Shown piece after piece: positions 46,144-53,984 of a stretch of DNA of 64,000 nt (position 1 is the stretch's first letter; every line of letters begins with the position of its first letter). The notes beneath the pieces are model-generated. The model was not told where the DNA came from, did not search any database, and worked only from the letters and a program-made list of their open reading frames with translations. Location: the NCBI GenBank assembly GCA_963779845.1, contig CAVZZV010000002.1, positions 62,001 to 126,000 of the forward strand, given 5' to 3'. The position numbers and the translations under genes are program-made. The stretch is from CAVZZV01 sp963779845 (lineage in GTDB: Bacteria; Bacteroidota; Bacteroidia; Bacteroidales; GCA-2748055).

Positions 46144-46359
46144 TTGGATTTATGGTTTTCTTTGATTATTCAATTAGTTGGGTTTATCGCTATTGGCGGA
46201 ATATGGTTTATGAGAAAATGGGGGCTTTTTCTCTATGTGTTATTGACGATTGTTATTCAGGTAGAAATGTTTTTGGTAAGTAACTGGGCGCCTTACTTAC
46301 TGGTGGTTCCTATAATTATCATTGGTTCTAATCTGTTATTATACAAACAATTTAAATGA
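46144..46359 (+). CDS. Small hydrophobic membrane protein or fragment
   Basis: 71 codons from a TTG start, with three hydrophobic stretches (FSLIIQLVGFIAIGG, LFLYVLLTIVIQVEM, PYLLVVPIIIIGSNL) and the tail LLYKQFK. The frame is open further upstream into the recombinase remnant, so this could be the end of a longer protein whose 5' part was lost. No homologue is recognised. It converges with the hypothetical gene at 46360. Confidence 0.4.
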   Translation: MDLWFSLIIQLVGFIAIGGIWFMRKWGLFLYVLLTIVIQVEMFLVSNWAPYLLVVPIIIIGSNLLLYKQFK

Positions 46360-46824
46360 TTAGCTGATTAATATTGAGGCTATTGTTCTTTCTTTAATTT
46401 CCGTCTTTCCTTCAATAGAATATTCAAAATTTGGATACAACAAGCTTGTTATAACAATATACCTGTTTCCTTCTAATATAAATTTATAGAAACGGTAGTT
46501 ATCAGTTGTAAGAAAGCCGCCTTTCTTTTTATAAAAGCGGCTTTGGTGTATTTCTATTTTTTCTAGGTTAGAAGGTGAAATAATAGTTTCTTTTCCTTCG
46601 TCATAAAGCACTTTAACCTTTCTATTGATAAAATAATAATCTAAGTGAAGATAAATATGCATAATACTAATAATAAAAAATGCGGCGTAAACTACATACT
46701 CAGCAATATTATTTTCAATAGGATTAGCCTTAATATACAGCCAAGTTATGAACATGATAAACCAAAAGATTATATATGGAAATAAATGTTTAACATGCTT
46801 TTTTACAGTTACACGCTGTTCCAT
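46360..46824 (-). CDS. Small membrane protein, hypothetical (PH-like C-terminal part)
   Basis: A 154-residue protein with two membrane helices (YIIFWFIMFITWLYI, YVVYAAFFIISIMHI) and a soluble C-terminal domain of beta strands and a final helix: LEKIEIHQSRFYKKKGG, YRFYKFILEGNRYIVIT, IKERTIASILIS. The layout resembles a bacterial PH-like domain protein, but the match is general. A related, damaged copy lies at 49.8-50.2 kb (similar YLHL, KVIIYLSPALYKNSN and FYYAVVKL blocks). Its start follows an S74 fragment by 5 bases. Confidence 0.6.
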   Translation of the reverse strand: MEQRVTVKKHVKHLFPYIIFWFIMFITWLYIKANPIENNIAEYVVYAAFFIISIMHIYLHLDYYFINRKVKVLYDEGKETIISPSNLEKIEIHQSRFYKKKGGFLTTDNYRFYKFILEGNRYIVITSLLYPNFEYSIEGKTEIKERTIASILIS

Positions 46825-46828
46825 CTAT

Positions 46829-47270
46829 TTATTCCTTATTTTTTATTTCTAATTCATCTAATCTAATCAAAACGCTGTTAAGTATTTTTTCATTATACTC
46901 TGTATTCATTTGATATTCTTTTAGTATGTCGTTCTGCTTATTAATCAAAGTTTGTTGGTCTTTTAGTGCTTCTATCAAAATTGGAATAAGTTTATAATAA
47001 TAAACCATCTTAAATCCGGCACTATCAGTTGTAACAAGCTCTGGGTAGACTTTTTCAACCTCCTGTGCTATAACACCGATATCTTTCTTCTCAGCATTTA
47101 AAAGTGTATCTTTCCAATTAAAAGTATATCCGTTTAAGGTTGATACCTTTTATAATGAACTATCAATTGGTGTAATATTTTCTTTTAAATTTTTATCACT
47201 GTAGAACGAATTATAACCACCATTCTCGAACCAATTTATCCAATCTTTTGTTTGTTTGAACTTGCAATAG
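46829..47270 (-). pseudogene. Peptidase S74 intramolecular chaperone domain, broken
   Basis: The minus-strand frame reads FYSDKNLKENITPIDSSL, a stop, then KVSTLNGYTFNWKD, KKDIGVIAQEVEKVYPEL, FKMVYYYKLIPILIEAL and a coiled tail ending at TAA 46829-46831. The SDKNLKENI and GVIAQEVEKVYPELV blocks are hallmarks of S74 tail-fibre-type domains, which trimerise and then cleave themselves. An in-frame TAA and the missing 5' end (cut near the left end of the IS3 element) make it a pseudogene. Confidence 0.82.
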
Positions 47271-47286
47271 TTTTCCGGACATTTTA

Positions 47287-48111
47287 TTAAGCAACTAATT
47301 GATTTATTAAATTCTCTTTTTTGTTTTTAATTGATGTTTTTATTGTCGTATGAATCCTGTTTACATTGTACCACGCTTCAATGTACTCAAAAACAGATAA
47401 TTGTGCTTCTTTAAAAGTCTTGTAATTATTTTGATAAACGTGTTCAACTTTCAATGTTTTAAAGAAGCTTTCAGCAACTGCATTATCCCAACAATCTCCT
47501 TTACGACTCATGCTTCTTTGTACAAGCTTATATGATGACAGCAGGTTTTTAAACTCATTGCAGGCATATTGGACACCTCGATCAGAATGAAAAATAAGCA
47601 CTTGGGTAATGGGTCGGTTCCTGATGGCCATCTTCCATGCAGGAATGGTTGTAAAAATCGCCTTTAAAGATTTGCTAAAAGCCCATCCAATAACTTTTCT
47701 ATCATAAAGATCTATTATAACAGTCAAATAAAGCCACCCTTGGTAGGTTTTAATATAAGTGATATCAGAGACCCATACTTGCCCTGATCTGCTCACATTA
47801 AAGTCTCTGTTGAGCCTATTCTCAACCACCGGATACTTATGCTTGGAATCTGTTGTAATAATCCACTTTTTTCGTATTACGCTCTGCATATTTTGCTTTT
47901 TCATTAATCGAGCTACTTTCGGTCGTGATACGTGTATTCCTTCTTCTAAAAGTGCTAAGGTAACCCTGGGACTGCCATAGGTCTTCTTGCTGAGCTCGTA
48001 TATCTTTTTTATGCGATATGATAACTCATCGTTCAATTTATCCCGCTTACCCGGTTTATGCACCAGCCAACCGTAATATGAACTCCTGCTTACCTTTAAA
48101 ACTTTACACAT
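47287..48111 (-). CDS. IS3 family transposase OrfB
   Basis: A 274-residue integrase-like transposase. The first part has a helical DNA-binding region (VLKVSRSSYYGWL, ELSKKTYGSPRVTLAL). The DDE triad is visible: VSDITYIKTYQGW, FHSDRGVQYACNEF and AVAESFFKTLKVE. The frame is open upstream of the first Met (EKMCKVLKVSR, preceded by RANDSIFPI) back into the end of orfA. The working protein is therefore likely an OrfAB fusion made by -1 frameshifting. Confidence 0.93.
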   Translation of the reverse strand: MCKVLKVSRSSYYGWLVHKPGKRDKLNDELSYRIKKIYELSKKTYGSPRVTLALLEEGIHVSRPKVARLMKKQNMQSVIRKKWIITTDSKHKYPVVENRLNRDFNVSRSGQVWVSDITYIKTYQGWLYLTVIIDLYDRKVIGWAFSKSLKAIFTTIPAWKMAIRNRPITQVLIFHSDRGVQYACNEFKNLLSSYKLVQRSMSRKGDCWDNAVAESFFKTLKVEHVYQNNYKTFKEAQLSVFEYIEAWYNVNRIHTTIKTSIKNKKENLINQLVA

Positions 48112-48143
48112 CTTCTCAATGGGAAATATGGAGTCGTTTGCCC

Positions 48144-48455
48144 TTATGAATTGGAATATTTGCCATCGCTCTTGGAGAAAATGCTTACAGCTTTTTTTAA
48201 GATGTCACGTTCTATCTGTGCATCGTAAAGCTCCTTCTTCAATCTGGCTATCTCTTTTTGATCTTCTGTCTGGATCTTATTTCCCTGACCAGGAAAACTT
48301 GCTTCCAGATGTTTGTTTGCTTCCCGTCTCCAACGGTAGATCAGATCAGCTCGGATATCCAGTTCAGCTGCTAGTGCTGTGTAGTCCTCACGATTATTAC
48401 TCAGTTCCAGTACCATCTGTTTAAACTCTCGATCAAATTTTCTTCTTTTTTTCAT
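48144..48455 (-). CDS. IS3 family OrfA
   Basis: A 103-residue protein with the IS3 OrfA helix-turn-helix (KFDREFKQMVLELSNN, YTALAAELDIRADLIYRW) and a leucine-zipper tail (EIARLKKELYDAQIE). Near its end the run TTA AAA AAA GCT provides an A-AAA-AAG slippery heptamer, where ribosomes can shift by -1 into the orfB frame. The stop is at 48144. Confidence 0.93.
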   Translation of the reverse strand: MKKRRKFDREFKQMVLELSNNREDYTALAAELDIRADLIYRWRREANKHLEASFPGQGNKIQTEDQKEIARLKKELYDAQIERDILKKAVSIFSKSDGKYSNS

Positions 48456-48496
48456 AACAGTAAAATTAAGTTTTTTAGCTTAACTTAATGTCCAGA

Positions 48497-48759
48497 TAAA
48501 GGTAGCAGTTGCATTGCTGTGGCTTTGGTCAATGCTTCGTGTTTATTACATTTTTCTTTTAACTGAATAAACTCTATGGTGTCGCCATTGGCTTTGCAAC
48601 CAAAGCAGTTAAAGGTGTTTGTTTCGGGTATATTTTTAGGCTCGGCTCTTTTTCTTCATGGAAAGGGCATTTGAGCATGTGGTTTCGGTTGGCTTGTAGT
48701 CCGTAGTGGTTTAGTACTGTTTCAATGCTTAAACGCTGCTTTATTTCTTGGATTTCCAT
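48497..48759 (-). pseudogene. CHC2 zinc-finger primase-like protein, N-terminal fragment
   Basis: The frame begins MEIQEIKQRLSIETVL, with MLKCPFHEEKEPSLKI giving the Cys-x-x-His half of a CHC2 zinc finger. After a one-base shift near 48630 it continues ETNTFNCFGCKANGDT with the Cys-x-x-Cys half, then ALTKATAMQLL up to the IS3 end. CHC2/Toprim primases of this sort are frequent on Bacteroidota conjugative elements. The frameshift and the IS3 insertion leave only about 85 residues. Confidence 0.8.
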
Positions 48760-48866
48760 TGTTTAATTTTTTTGAAAATTTCAACCTTAATCTATAAGTG
48801 ACAAATTTAACGAATAAATAAAATAAAATGCAAATTTTTAGGTTTTGTTTTTCATCTTTAAATGAA

Positions 48867-48886
48867 GTATTTTTGTAAAAACATTG
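48867..48886 (+). promoter_or_regulatory. Promoter element of XRE module 2
   Basis: gtatttttgtaaaaacattg differs at one base from the element at 43505-43524. It contains TATTTTTG (48868-48875), with a TTTG 20 bases upstream (48844-48847), an arrangement matching the Bacteroidota promoter consensus. The XRE start is 31 bases downstream. Confidence 0.6.
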
Positions 48887-48917
48887 ATTTTTATAGCATT
48901 TTAATAACTTATCAGTT

Positions 48918-49259
48918 ATGAAAATAGGAGATAAAATAAGTAGCTTGCGCAAGCAAAAAGGATTGAACCGAGATGAACTCGGTAAAATCGTGGGAACTTC
49001 TGGTGCAGTAATTGGAAGATATGAAAGAGACGAGATTACTCCATCGGTTGAAATTGCAAGAAAAATGGCTGATGCATTGGAAGTTTCTTTGGACTATCTG
49101 ACTGGTAGCACCAATTTTGTGATACAGGATAAAAAAATGCTTTACCGCTTGGAGCTTTTACAAAAAATAGCACAACCGGAAAGGGACAGGATTCTTTTAG
49201 TTATGGATTCTTTATTAAGAGATGCACAGATTAATTTAATACAACAAAAACTGGCTTAA
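48918..49259 (+). CDS. XRE-family transcriptional regulator, module 2
   Basis: A 113-residue protein with the same plan as the module 1 regulator: IGDKISSLRKQKGLNRDEL, TSGAVIGRYERDEITPSV, MADALEVSLDYLTGST and a helical tail. The two proteins share the GRYERDEITPSVE / GKYERNENSPSLE core and about the same length. Its stop is followed after 2 bases by the antitoxin start. It is most likely an autoregulator of the module. Confidence 0.87.
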   Translation: MKIGDKISSLRKQKGLNRDELGKIVGTSGAVIGRYERDEITPSVEIARKMADALEVSLDYLTGSTNFVIQDKKMLYRLELLQKIAQPERDRILLVMDSLLRDAQINLIQQKLA

Positions 49260-49261
49260 TT

Positions 49262-49495
49262 ATGAACTTACAGTATATTTCAGACAACAGGGGGAAAACA
49301 ACTGGTGTGTTTATTCCGATACAAGAATGGGAAGGACTTAAATCTAAATTCAAAGGCTTAGAAGAAGTGGAACTCGGCGAACAATCGAAAGAAGAGATTT
49401 TGCAAGGCTTACAACAGGCTGTTGAAGAAATGAACCTTGTAAAACAAGGCAAATTAAAAGCCCGTGACGCTAAAGACTTGTTAAATGAGTTATAG
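49262..49495 (+). CDS. Putative antitoxin, module 2
   Basis: A 77-residue protein. NLQYISDNRGKTTGVFIPIQ is a beta-rich N-terminus in the style of Phd/YefM-like antitoxins, and VEEMNLVKQGKLKARDAKDL with NEL at the end is a toxin-wrapping helix. The last residues (DLLNEL) are the same type as in module 1 (QLYNEL). It overlaps the toxin start by 11 bases, exactly as in module 1. Confidence 0.78.
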   Translation: MNLQYISDNRGKTTGVFIPIQEWEGLKSKFKGLEEVELGEQSKEEILQGLQQAVEEMNLVKQGKLKARDAKDLLNEL

Positions 49496-49812
49496 AGTTA
49501 AAACTATCCCATATTTTGACAGGCAAGCCAAACGGCTTACCCGTAAATTCAAGTCTTTTAAAACGGAACTTTCAGAACTGTTCGATTCCTTAGAGGTTGA
49601 CCCAACGCAAGGCACTGCACTTAGGCAATGACTGTTATAAAATCCGTGTTGCCATAAAATCCAAAGGTAAAGGCAAGTCTGGCGGTGCAAGAGCAATTAC
49701 CCATGTAATTGCTGTTCGTGAACATGTTTATTTGCTGACCGTTTTTGATAAGTCCGAAAAAGACAATATTTCCGATAAAGAACTTCAGGAACTCTTGAAA
49801 ATGATTGAATAA
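49485..49812 (+). pseudogene. RelE/ParE-family toxin, module 2, frameshifted
   Basis: From ATG 49485 the frame reads YRVKTIPYFDRQAKRLTR, SLEVDPTQGTAL and then hits a stop. The remainder lies one frame over: LGNDCYKIRVAIKSKGKG, VYLLTVFDKSEKDNIS and ELQELLKMIE. The shift is near 49619-49623 and a single extra base in cacttaggc explains it. Similarity to the module 1 toxin is strong over the second half (KIRxAIxSKGKGKSGG). It is probably inactive if the lesion is real. Confidence 0.85.
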
Positions 49813-49842
49813 AAAAGCCCGGATGATGAACCGGGCTTTTCC
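49811..49842 (+). terminator. Rho-independent terminator after module 2
   Basis: AAAAGCCCGG and CCGGGCTTTT form a perfect 10-pair stem around an 8-base loop (atgatgaa), with a T-tract following. It begins at the toxin stop codon. The stem is near-symmetrical, so it may also end transcripts arriving on the minus strand. Confidence 0.88.
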
Positions 49843-49843
49843 T

Positions 49844-50189
49844 TTATATCATACAAAATAATCGTTTCCTTTTCTCAAACAAAACTCCTCGCATTTGCTT
49901 TAAAGACTTATCTATTCTTGGCGCAAGCAAACAGGTTAATATTAATTCTTCGCCTGTTTTGAGTTTTACTACTGCATAGTAAAAACCCTCTATAGCCAAC
50001 ATAATGAAAATTGCTGTTTTTATAAAGTGCAGGCGACAAATAAATGATTACCTTTTCAATTTCATCATTCTTGTAAATCGTTTCTTCTCCACCTTTACGC
50101 CTGTTTAATTCAGTATTTCGAACCTCGTATTCTTCGCCTTTATTTTTAGCTAAATATGTTAAATGTAGATATAGTGAAGCTGGAAGCAT
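49844..50189 (-). pseudogene. Damaged paralogue of the small membrane/PH-like gene
   Basis: The first frame reads LYLHLTYLAKNKGEEYEV, KVIIYLSPALYKNSN and HYVGYRGF. After a one-base shift near 49978 it goes on FYYAVVKLKTGEEL, TCLLAPRIDKSLKQM and ends CMI with TAA at 49844-49846. The order of blocks is that of the gene at 46360-46824 (YLHLDYYF..., KIEIHQSRFYKKK...). The membrane-helix N-terminus is missing, since a TAG precedes the first ATG. Function unknown. Confidence 0.55.
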
Positions 50190-50717
50190 CTAATAGCAAA
50201 ACTATTCCAAAAACACTTGAACAATTATTTATCAAAACTAAGAAAATACAAGACATTAATCACCTACCATTCATAAGAATGAACTAGGTAAATGTAAAGG
50301 TCAAAAAATTTCTAATGATTAATCTGATAACATTCTATCTGCCTGATACCACCTATTTCTTATAGCATTTTCAAAGTTAAATCTGATATGAAATCATTTC
50401 CTAAAGGAAACAACAAATTATCGTACATATATTCTAAGCCTGCCGAAATTCTCCAACGGCAGCTCCTGCAACTGCTCCATAAGGACCTCCAATAGCTGCA
50501 CCTGTGCCAATAGACAGCAAGAAGTGACTCCTAATTCGATAGCCACATCGTCCAATTGCTAATTTCGCCACTTACGATAGGCATTGATCATAAAATAACC
50601 CTATGCATAAAGGAGTCCAATGCAGGTTCCAAGTCCTACCACCAAAGTTTTAAAAGCAACATAAAGACCTACTATAAGTTGAGCTGAACTGTGCCGTATG
50701 TTTCCTATCTTATTGCA
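50190..50717. other. Stretch with Gly/Ala-rich coding scraps of an Rhs-type tail
   Basis: No complete gene. On the minus strand near 50440-50520 a frame reads GTGAAIGGPYGAVAG and AAVGEFRQA before a stop. This glycine-zipper-like text is common in Rhs tail or bacteriocin-like proteins. It appears to continue the decayed Rhs gene to the right. The AT-rich remainder shows nothing I can support. Confidence 0.35.
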
Positions 50718-52040
50718 CTATTCGGCCAAACATTCGATATTCCAATTACCAATTTGAGTTAAACCAATTGCTCCGGATACATAGTTTGCCGCACTTCCGA
50801 CCTCATTTAGTGCCATAGGTGGACGCCAATCACCTCCCCCGCTATTTGCGGCATAGAAACCTAGAAAAACTATCCCCAAAAAAACTCGATATTTTTCTTG
50901 AATAAGAATTATTAGACTCCCTAATATGACGATAGTCCCTTTGCCATTTATCATGCATTAGTGGTTTTTCCAGTCCTTAGGCTCAAGCTTATGTCAATTA
51001 CGCCTCAGGTAATTACATGTTATTTGTTCGTTTGACCAAGTATTTACGAATCCATGTTCAGGATTTACGTAATAATATTGATTTGGCATTGCAACTGCAT
51101 AGATGCAGGAAACTTCGTATGCCATAACCATCCCGGTATCCGGTCGATGAACTTTCAGAATAGGCATAACCGGCCCCGCTGCCAGTCCCGCCCCTACCGT
51201 CAGCGTGGTCATTTTGAGAAATAATATATTGTTGCAGCTCTTACCCAATCGGTGAAATCTACATAGTATCTTTTTCCAAACCTGTCATGCGTCCCAAATA
51301 CATATCCGGAGGAATTCGTATACAAAAGCGGGTTGTTCAAACAGTATGAATAACGGTTATAGCTCTGCGTGTTCGCCGGATCCGCGATCACTATGTCGGC
51401 ACTGAGGAAGCGGGCCACCAGGGGATCGAATATGCTGCCATTATTTTTATCAGGCCAAAGTAATCGAGGTGTTCATGGCCTGTATAGCCCCTGTCAAATT
51501 TTAGTTTCTCCGGTATATCGCTGTAGGTCCAATCCTCCGGGTTACGCCTTCTGCCCCAGGCATCAAAGCTCATTTCTTCATATACCTCCCCGTCCTCGTC
51601 CGTGATCACATCGATGGAGCCCAGGTGATCGGTATGTATATAAAAGATGGCCTGCACATCTTCGGTCTGCATTCCCGTAACATAACCATGAGAAAAGCCC
51701 CGGTGGTTCACCAGCCCGTTACCATAGGTATATTGTTCTATCTGGCCTCTTGCATTCATTGTATTGGCGCCCCAAATGGACAATTGGTCGGATTCACGTT
51801 TTATTTCACCAAGATAACCATTATTATTGTAAATATACTCCATGGAGAGCTGAGAGGGGAACGTTAACCCGCTTAGCCGCCCGTACTGGTCATATTCAAA
51901 CGATTCGACGAAGCTTTCCTGCCCGATTGTTTCGGTAAGGGAATCCAGTCGTGACAGGTTATCATAAGCATACGAGACGGATATACTATCAGGGCCGCTT
52001 TTATATAATGCGATTATAAGCTCTTCACAAATGAGTTATA
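50718..52040 (-). pseudogene. Rhs/YD-repeat protein, 3' part, frameshifted
   Basis: An open frame from about 52040 contains YD repeats (VSYAYDNLSRLDSLTET, FEYDQYGRLSGLTFP). These are followed by the Rhs core end: IFYIHTDHLGSIDVIT, SFDAWGRRRNP and RGYTGHEHLDYFGL. Near 51430 the frame shifts to FLSADIVIADPANTQSYN and RYSYCLNNPLLYTN. Further shifts lead to a tail with AANSGGGDWRPPMAL. The 5' part is missing, cut off at the end of radA. Intact members are surface or secreted polymorphic toxins; this one is dead. Confidence 0.85.
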
Positions 52041-52052
52041 AACACCAAATTC

Positions 52053-53417
52053 TTACCCAAACAACACCTTCGGTATCTCCTGTACCTTTGAAACAAAGAC
52101 AATATCCATGTTGAATCTGGAAAAGTCGAGTCCTTTCTGACTGTATTTAGGGACAATCATGCGATCAAATCCCAGTTTCATGGCTTCGGAAATTCGCTGA
52201 TCCAGCCGGTTTACAGGACGAATTTCGCCGGAAAGGCCGACCTCCCCGGCCAGGCAGGTTTTATTGGCTATAGCAATATCTACTGTCGAGGAAAGGAGGG
52301 AGGCGATAACGGCCAGATCCGTGGCCGGATCGTCAATCCTGATCCCGCCCGCGATGTTCAGAAAAACATCTTTCGCGATCAGTTTAAAATTGGCTCGTTT
52401 TTCAAGGACCGCCAGGAGCATGTTGAGTCTCCTCATATCGAATCCGGTGGCGGATCGCTGAGGCGTAGGGTATGCCGAACTGCTAACCAGTGCCTGAATT
52501 TCGACCAGGATGGGCCGTATGCCTTCCAGGGTGGCGGATACTGCGACCCCGCTCAGATTGTCGGGATTCTGACTTATTAATATTTCTGAAGGGTTGGCTA
52601 TTTCCCGCAGTCCCGTACCCTGCATTTCATAAACTCCGATTTCGCTGGTCGAGCCAAAACGGTTTTTCACTGCCCGTAAAATCCGGTAAAGATGATGTTG
52701 GTCCCCTTCAAATTGAAGAACTGTATCCACAATGTGCTCAAGGACCTTAGGTCCCGCCAGGGAACCGTCTTTGGTGATATGTCCTATAATAATTACCGGA
52801 GTATGGGTCTGTTTTGAAAATTTCAGCAATTGTGCAGCACATTCCCGTACCTGGGAAACACTTCCCGGAGAAGATTCTACATATTGGGAATGAATCGTTT
52901 GCACAGAATCAATAATCAGGAGCCCTGGTTTTTCTGCATTGGATATGCTAAGAATGTTTTCAAGGTTGGTCTCGGTATGGATGAGGCACTCACTCTCTTT
53001 AAGAGAGCCGGTCCTTTCCGCCCTTAGACGTATTTGTTGTGCACTCTCCTCACCTGAAATATAGAGCGTTTTTAATTGATTGAGCTTAAGGGCGATCTGC
53101 AGAACCAGGGTGGATTTTCCGATTCCGGGTTCCCCTCCAATCAGTACCAGCGAACCCGGTACGATGCCGCCACCAAGAACCCGGTTGAATTCATGGTTGA
53201 GGGTATCAATCCTGGTAAAATGCTGAAGATCGATATCCCGAAGCAAAGCGGGCTTGGACTTTTCCCCACTCTCCGTGCTAAAAATACTTTCTTTCCCGGT
53301 GGAAATAATTTCCTCCACATAGGTATTCCATTGGTTGCAGGAGGGGCACCGGCCAATCCACTTTGCAGAATCGGCGCCACAATTCTGACAAACATATACG
53401 GTTTTTTTCTTTGCCAT
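52053..53417 (-). CDS. radA: DNA repair protein RadA
   Basis: A 454-residue protein of usual length. The N-terminal C4 zinc finger reads YVCQNCGADSAKWIGRCPSC. The RecA-like ATPase has Walker A GGEPGIGKSTLVLQIA and the KNRFG motif in AVKNRFGSTSEIGVY. The C-terminal Lon-like domain includes AGEVGLSGEIRPVNR. RadA/Sms helps process recombination intermediates through branch migration. It forms the intact right border of the accessory island. Confidence 0.97.
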   Translation of the reverse strand: MAKKKTVYVCQNCGADSAKWIGRCPSCNQWNTYVEEIISTGKESIFSTESGEKSKPALLRDIDLQHFTRIDTLNHEFNRVLGGGIVPGSLVLIGGEPGIGKSTLVLQIALKLNQLKTLYISGEESAQQIRLRAERTGSLKESECLIHTETNLENILSISNAEKPGLLIIDSVQTIHSQYVESSPGSVSQVRECAAQLLKFSKQTHTPVIIIGHITKDGSLAGPKVLEHIVDTVLQFEGDQHHLYRILRAVKNRFGSTSEIGVYEMQGTGLREIANPSEILISQNPDNLSGVAVSATLEGIRPILVEIQALVSSSAYPTPQRSATGFDMRRLNMLLAVLEKRANFKLIAKDVFLNIAGGIRIDDPATDLAVIASLLSSTVDIAIANKTCLAGEVGLSGEIRPVNRLDQRISEAMKLGFDRMIVPKYSQKGLDFSRFNMDIVFVSKVQEIPKVLFG

Positions 53418-53492
53418 GATTTTCGTTTAGGACACTTCCAATGAAAAGTCTAAGCTAGGGAACCCTCCTTGTTTTTCAAAAGGTAATGCCCG

Positions 53493-53984
53493 CTAATATT
53501 TTTTTATTTTCCGGACGATCGCAGAGGTGGAATAGCCTGGAAGGAATTCGACGGTGACTACTTTTCCTCCATTTCCGGTTACAATATCGTACCCCACAAT
53601 ATCTTTCACAGGATAGTCTGAACCTTTTACCAGAACATCGGGGACCAGGGATTTTATAAGCTCATAGGGAGTTTCCTCGTCAAACAGCACCACGGCATCC
53701 ACAAACTGAAGCGATGCAAGGACCATAGCCCGCGAATCTTCGTCCTGAAGGGGTCGGCCCTCACCTTTGAGCAATTGGACAGAACGATCGGTATTGAGTC
53801 CGACCACGAAAAAATCGCCCAGTTCTGAGGCCTCAGCCAGATAGGAAATATGTCCTTTATGAAGGATATCGAAGCAACCGTTCGTGAAGACAATGGATTT
53901 ACCCCGGTTTCTGCAGGACTGTTTAAGTTCAGGTACCTCTTCAATGGGAATTAACCGGGACCGTATGTCGGAAATGGCCGTCAT
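53493..53984 (-). CDS. rfaE2: D-glycero-beta-D-manno-heptose 1-phosphate adenylyltransferase
   Basis: A 163-residue nucleotidyltransferase with the HxGH-type motif in VFTNGCFDILHKGHISYL, a VVGLNTDRSVQLLKGEGRP block and LVKGSDYPVKDIVG. It activates heptose-1-phosphate with ATP to make ADP-heptose for lipopolysaccharide core. The kinase half is not fused, as usual in this phylum. It overlaps the upstream membrane-protein gene by four bases. Confidence 0.93.
   Translation of the reverse strand: MTAISDIRSRLIPIEEVPELKQSCRNRGKSIVFTNGCFDILHKGHISYLAEASELGDFFVVGLNTDRSVQLLKGEGRPLQDEDSRAMVLASLQFVDAVVLFDEETPYELIKSLVPDVLVKGSDYPVKDIVGYDIVTGNGGKVVTVEFLPGYSTSAIVRKIKKY

Larger units (their letters stand above)
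47275..48496 (-). mobile_element. IS3 family insertion sequence (IS150-like)
   Basis: About 1.2 kb holding orfA and orfB on the minus strand. Imperfect inverted ends include ccggacatt...attaagc on the left and its counterpart in gcttaacttaatgtccaga on the right. It interrupts a primase gene on the right. The exact ends are uncertain by a few bases. Both ORFs look intact, making this the only potentially active element in the window. Confidence 0.85.
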
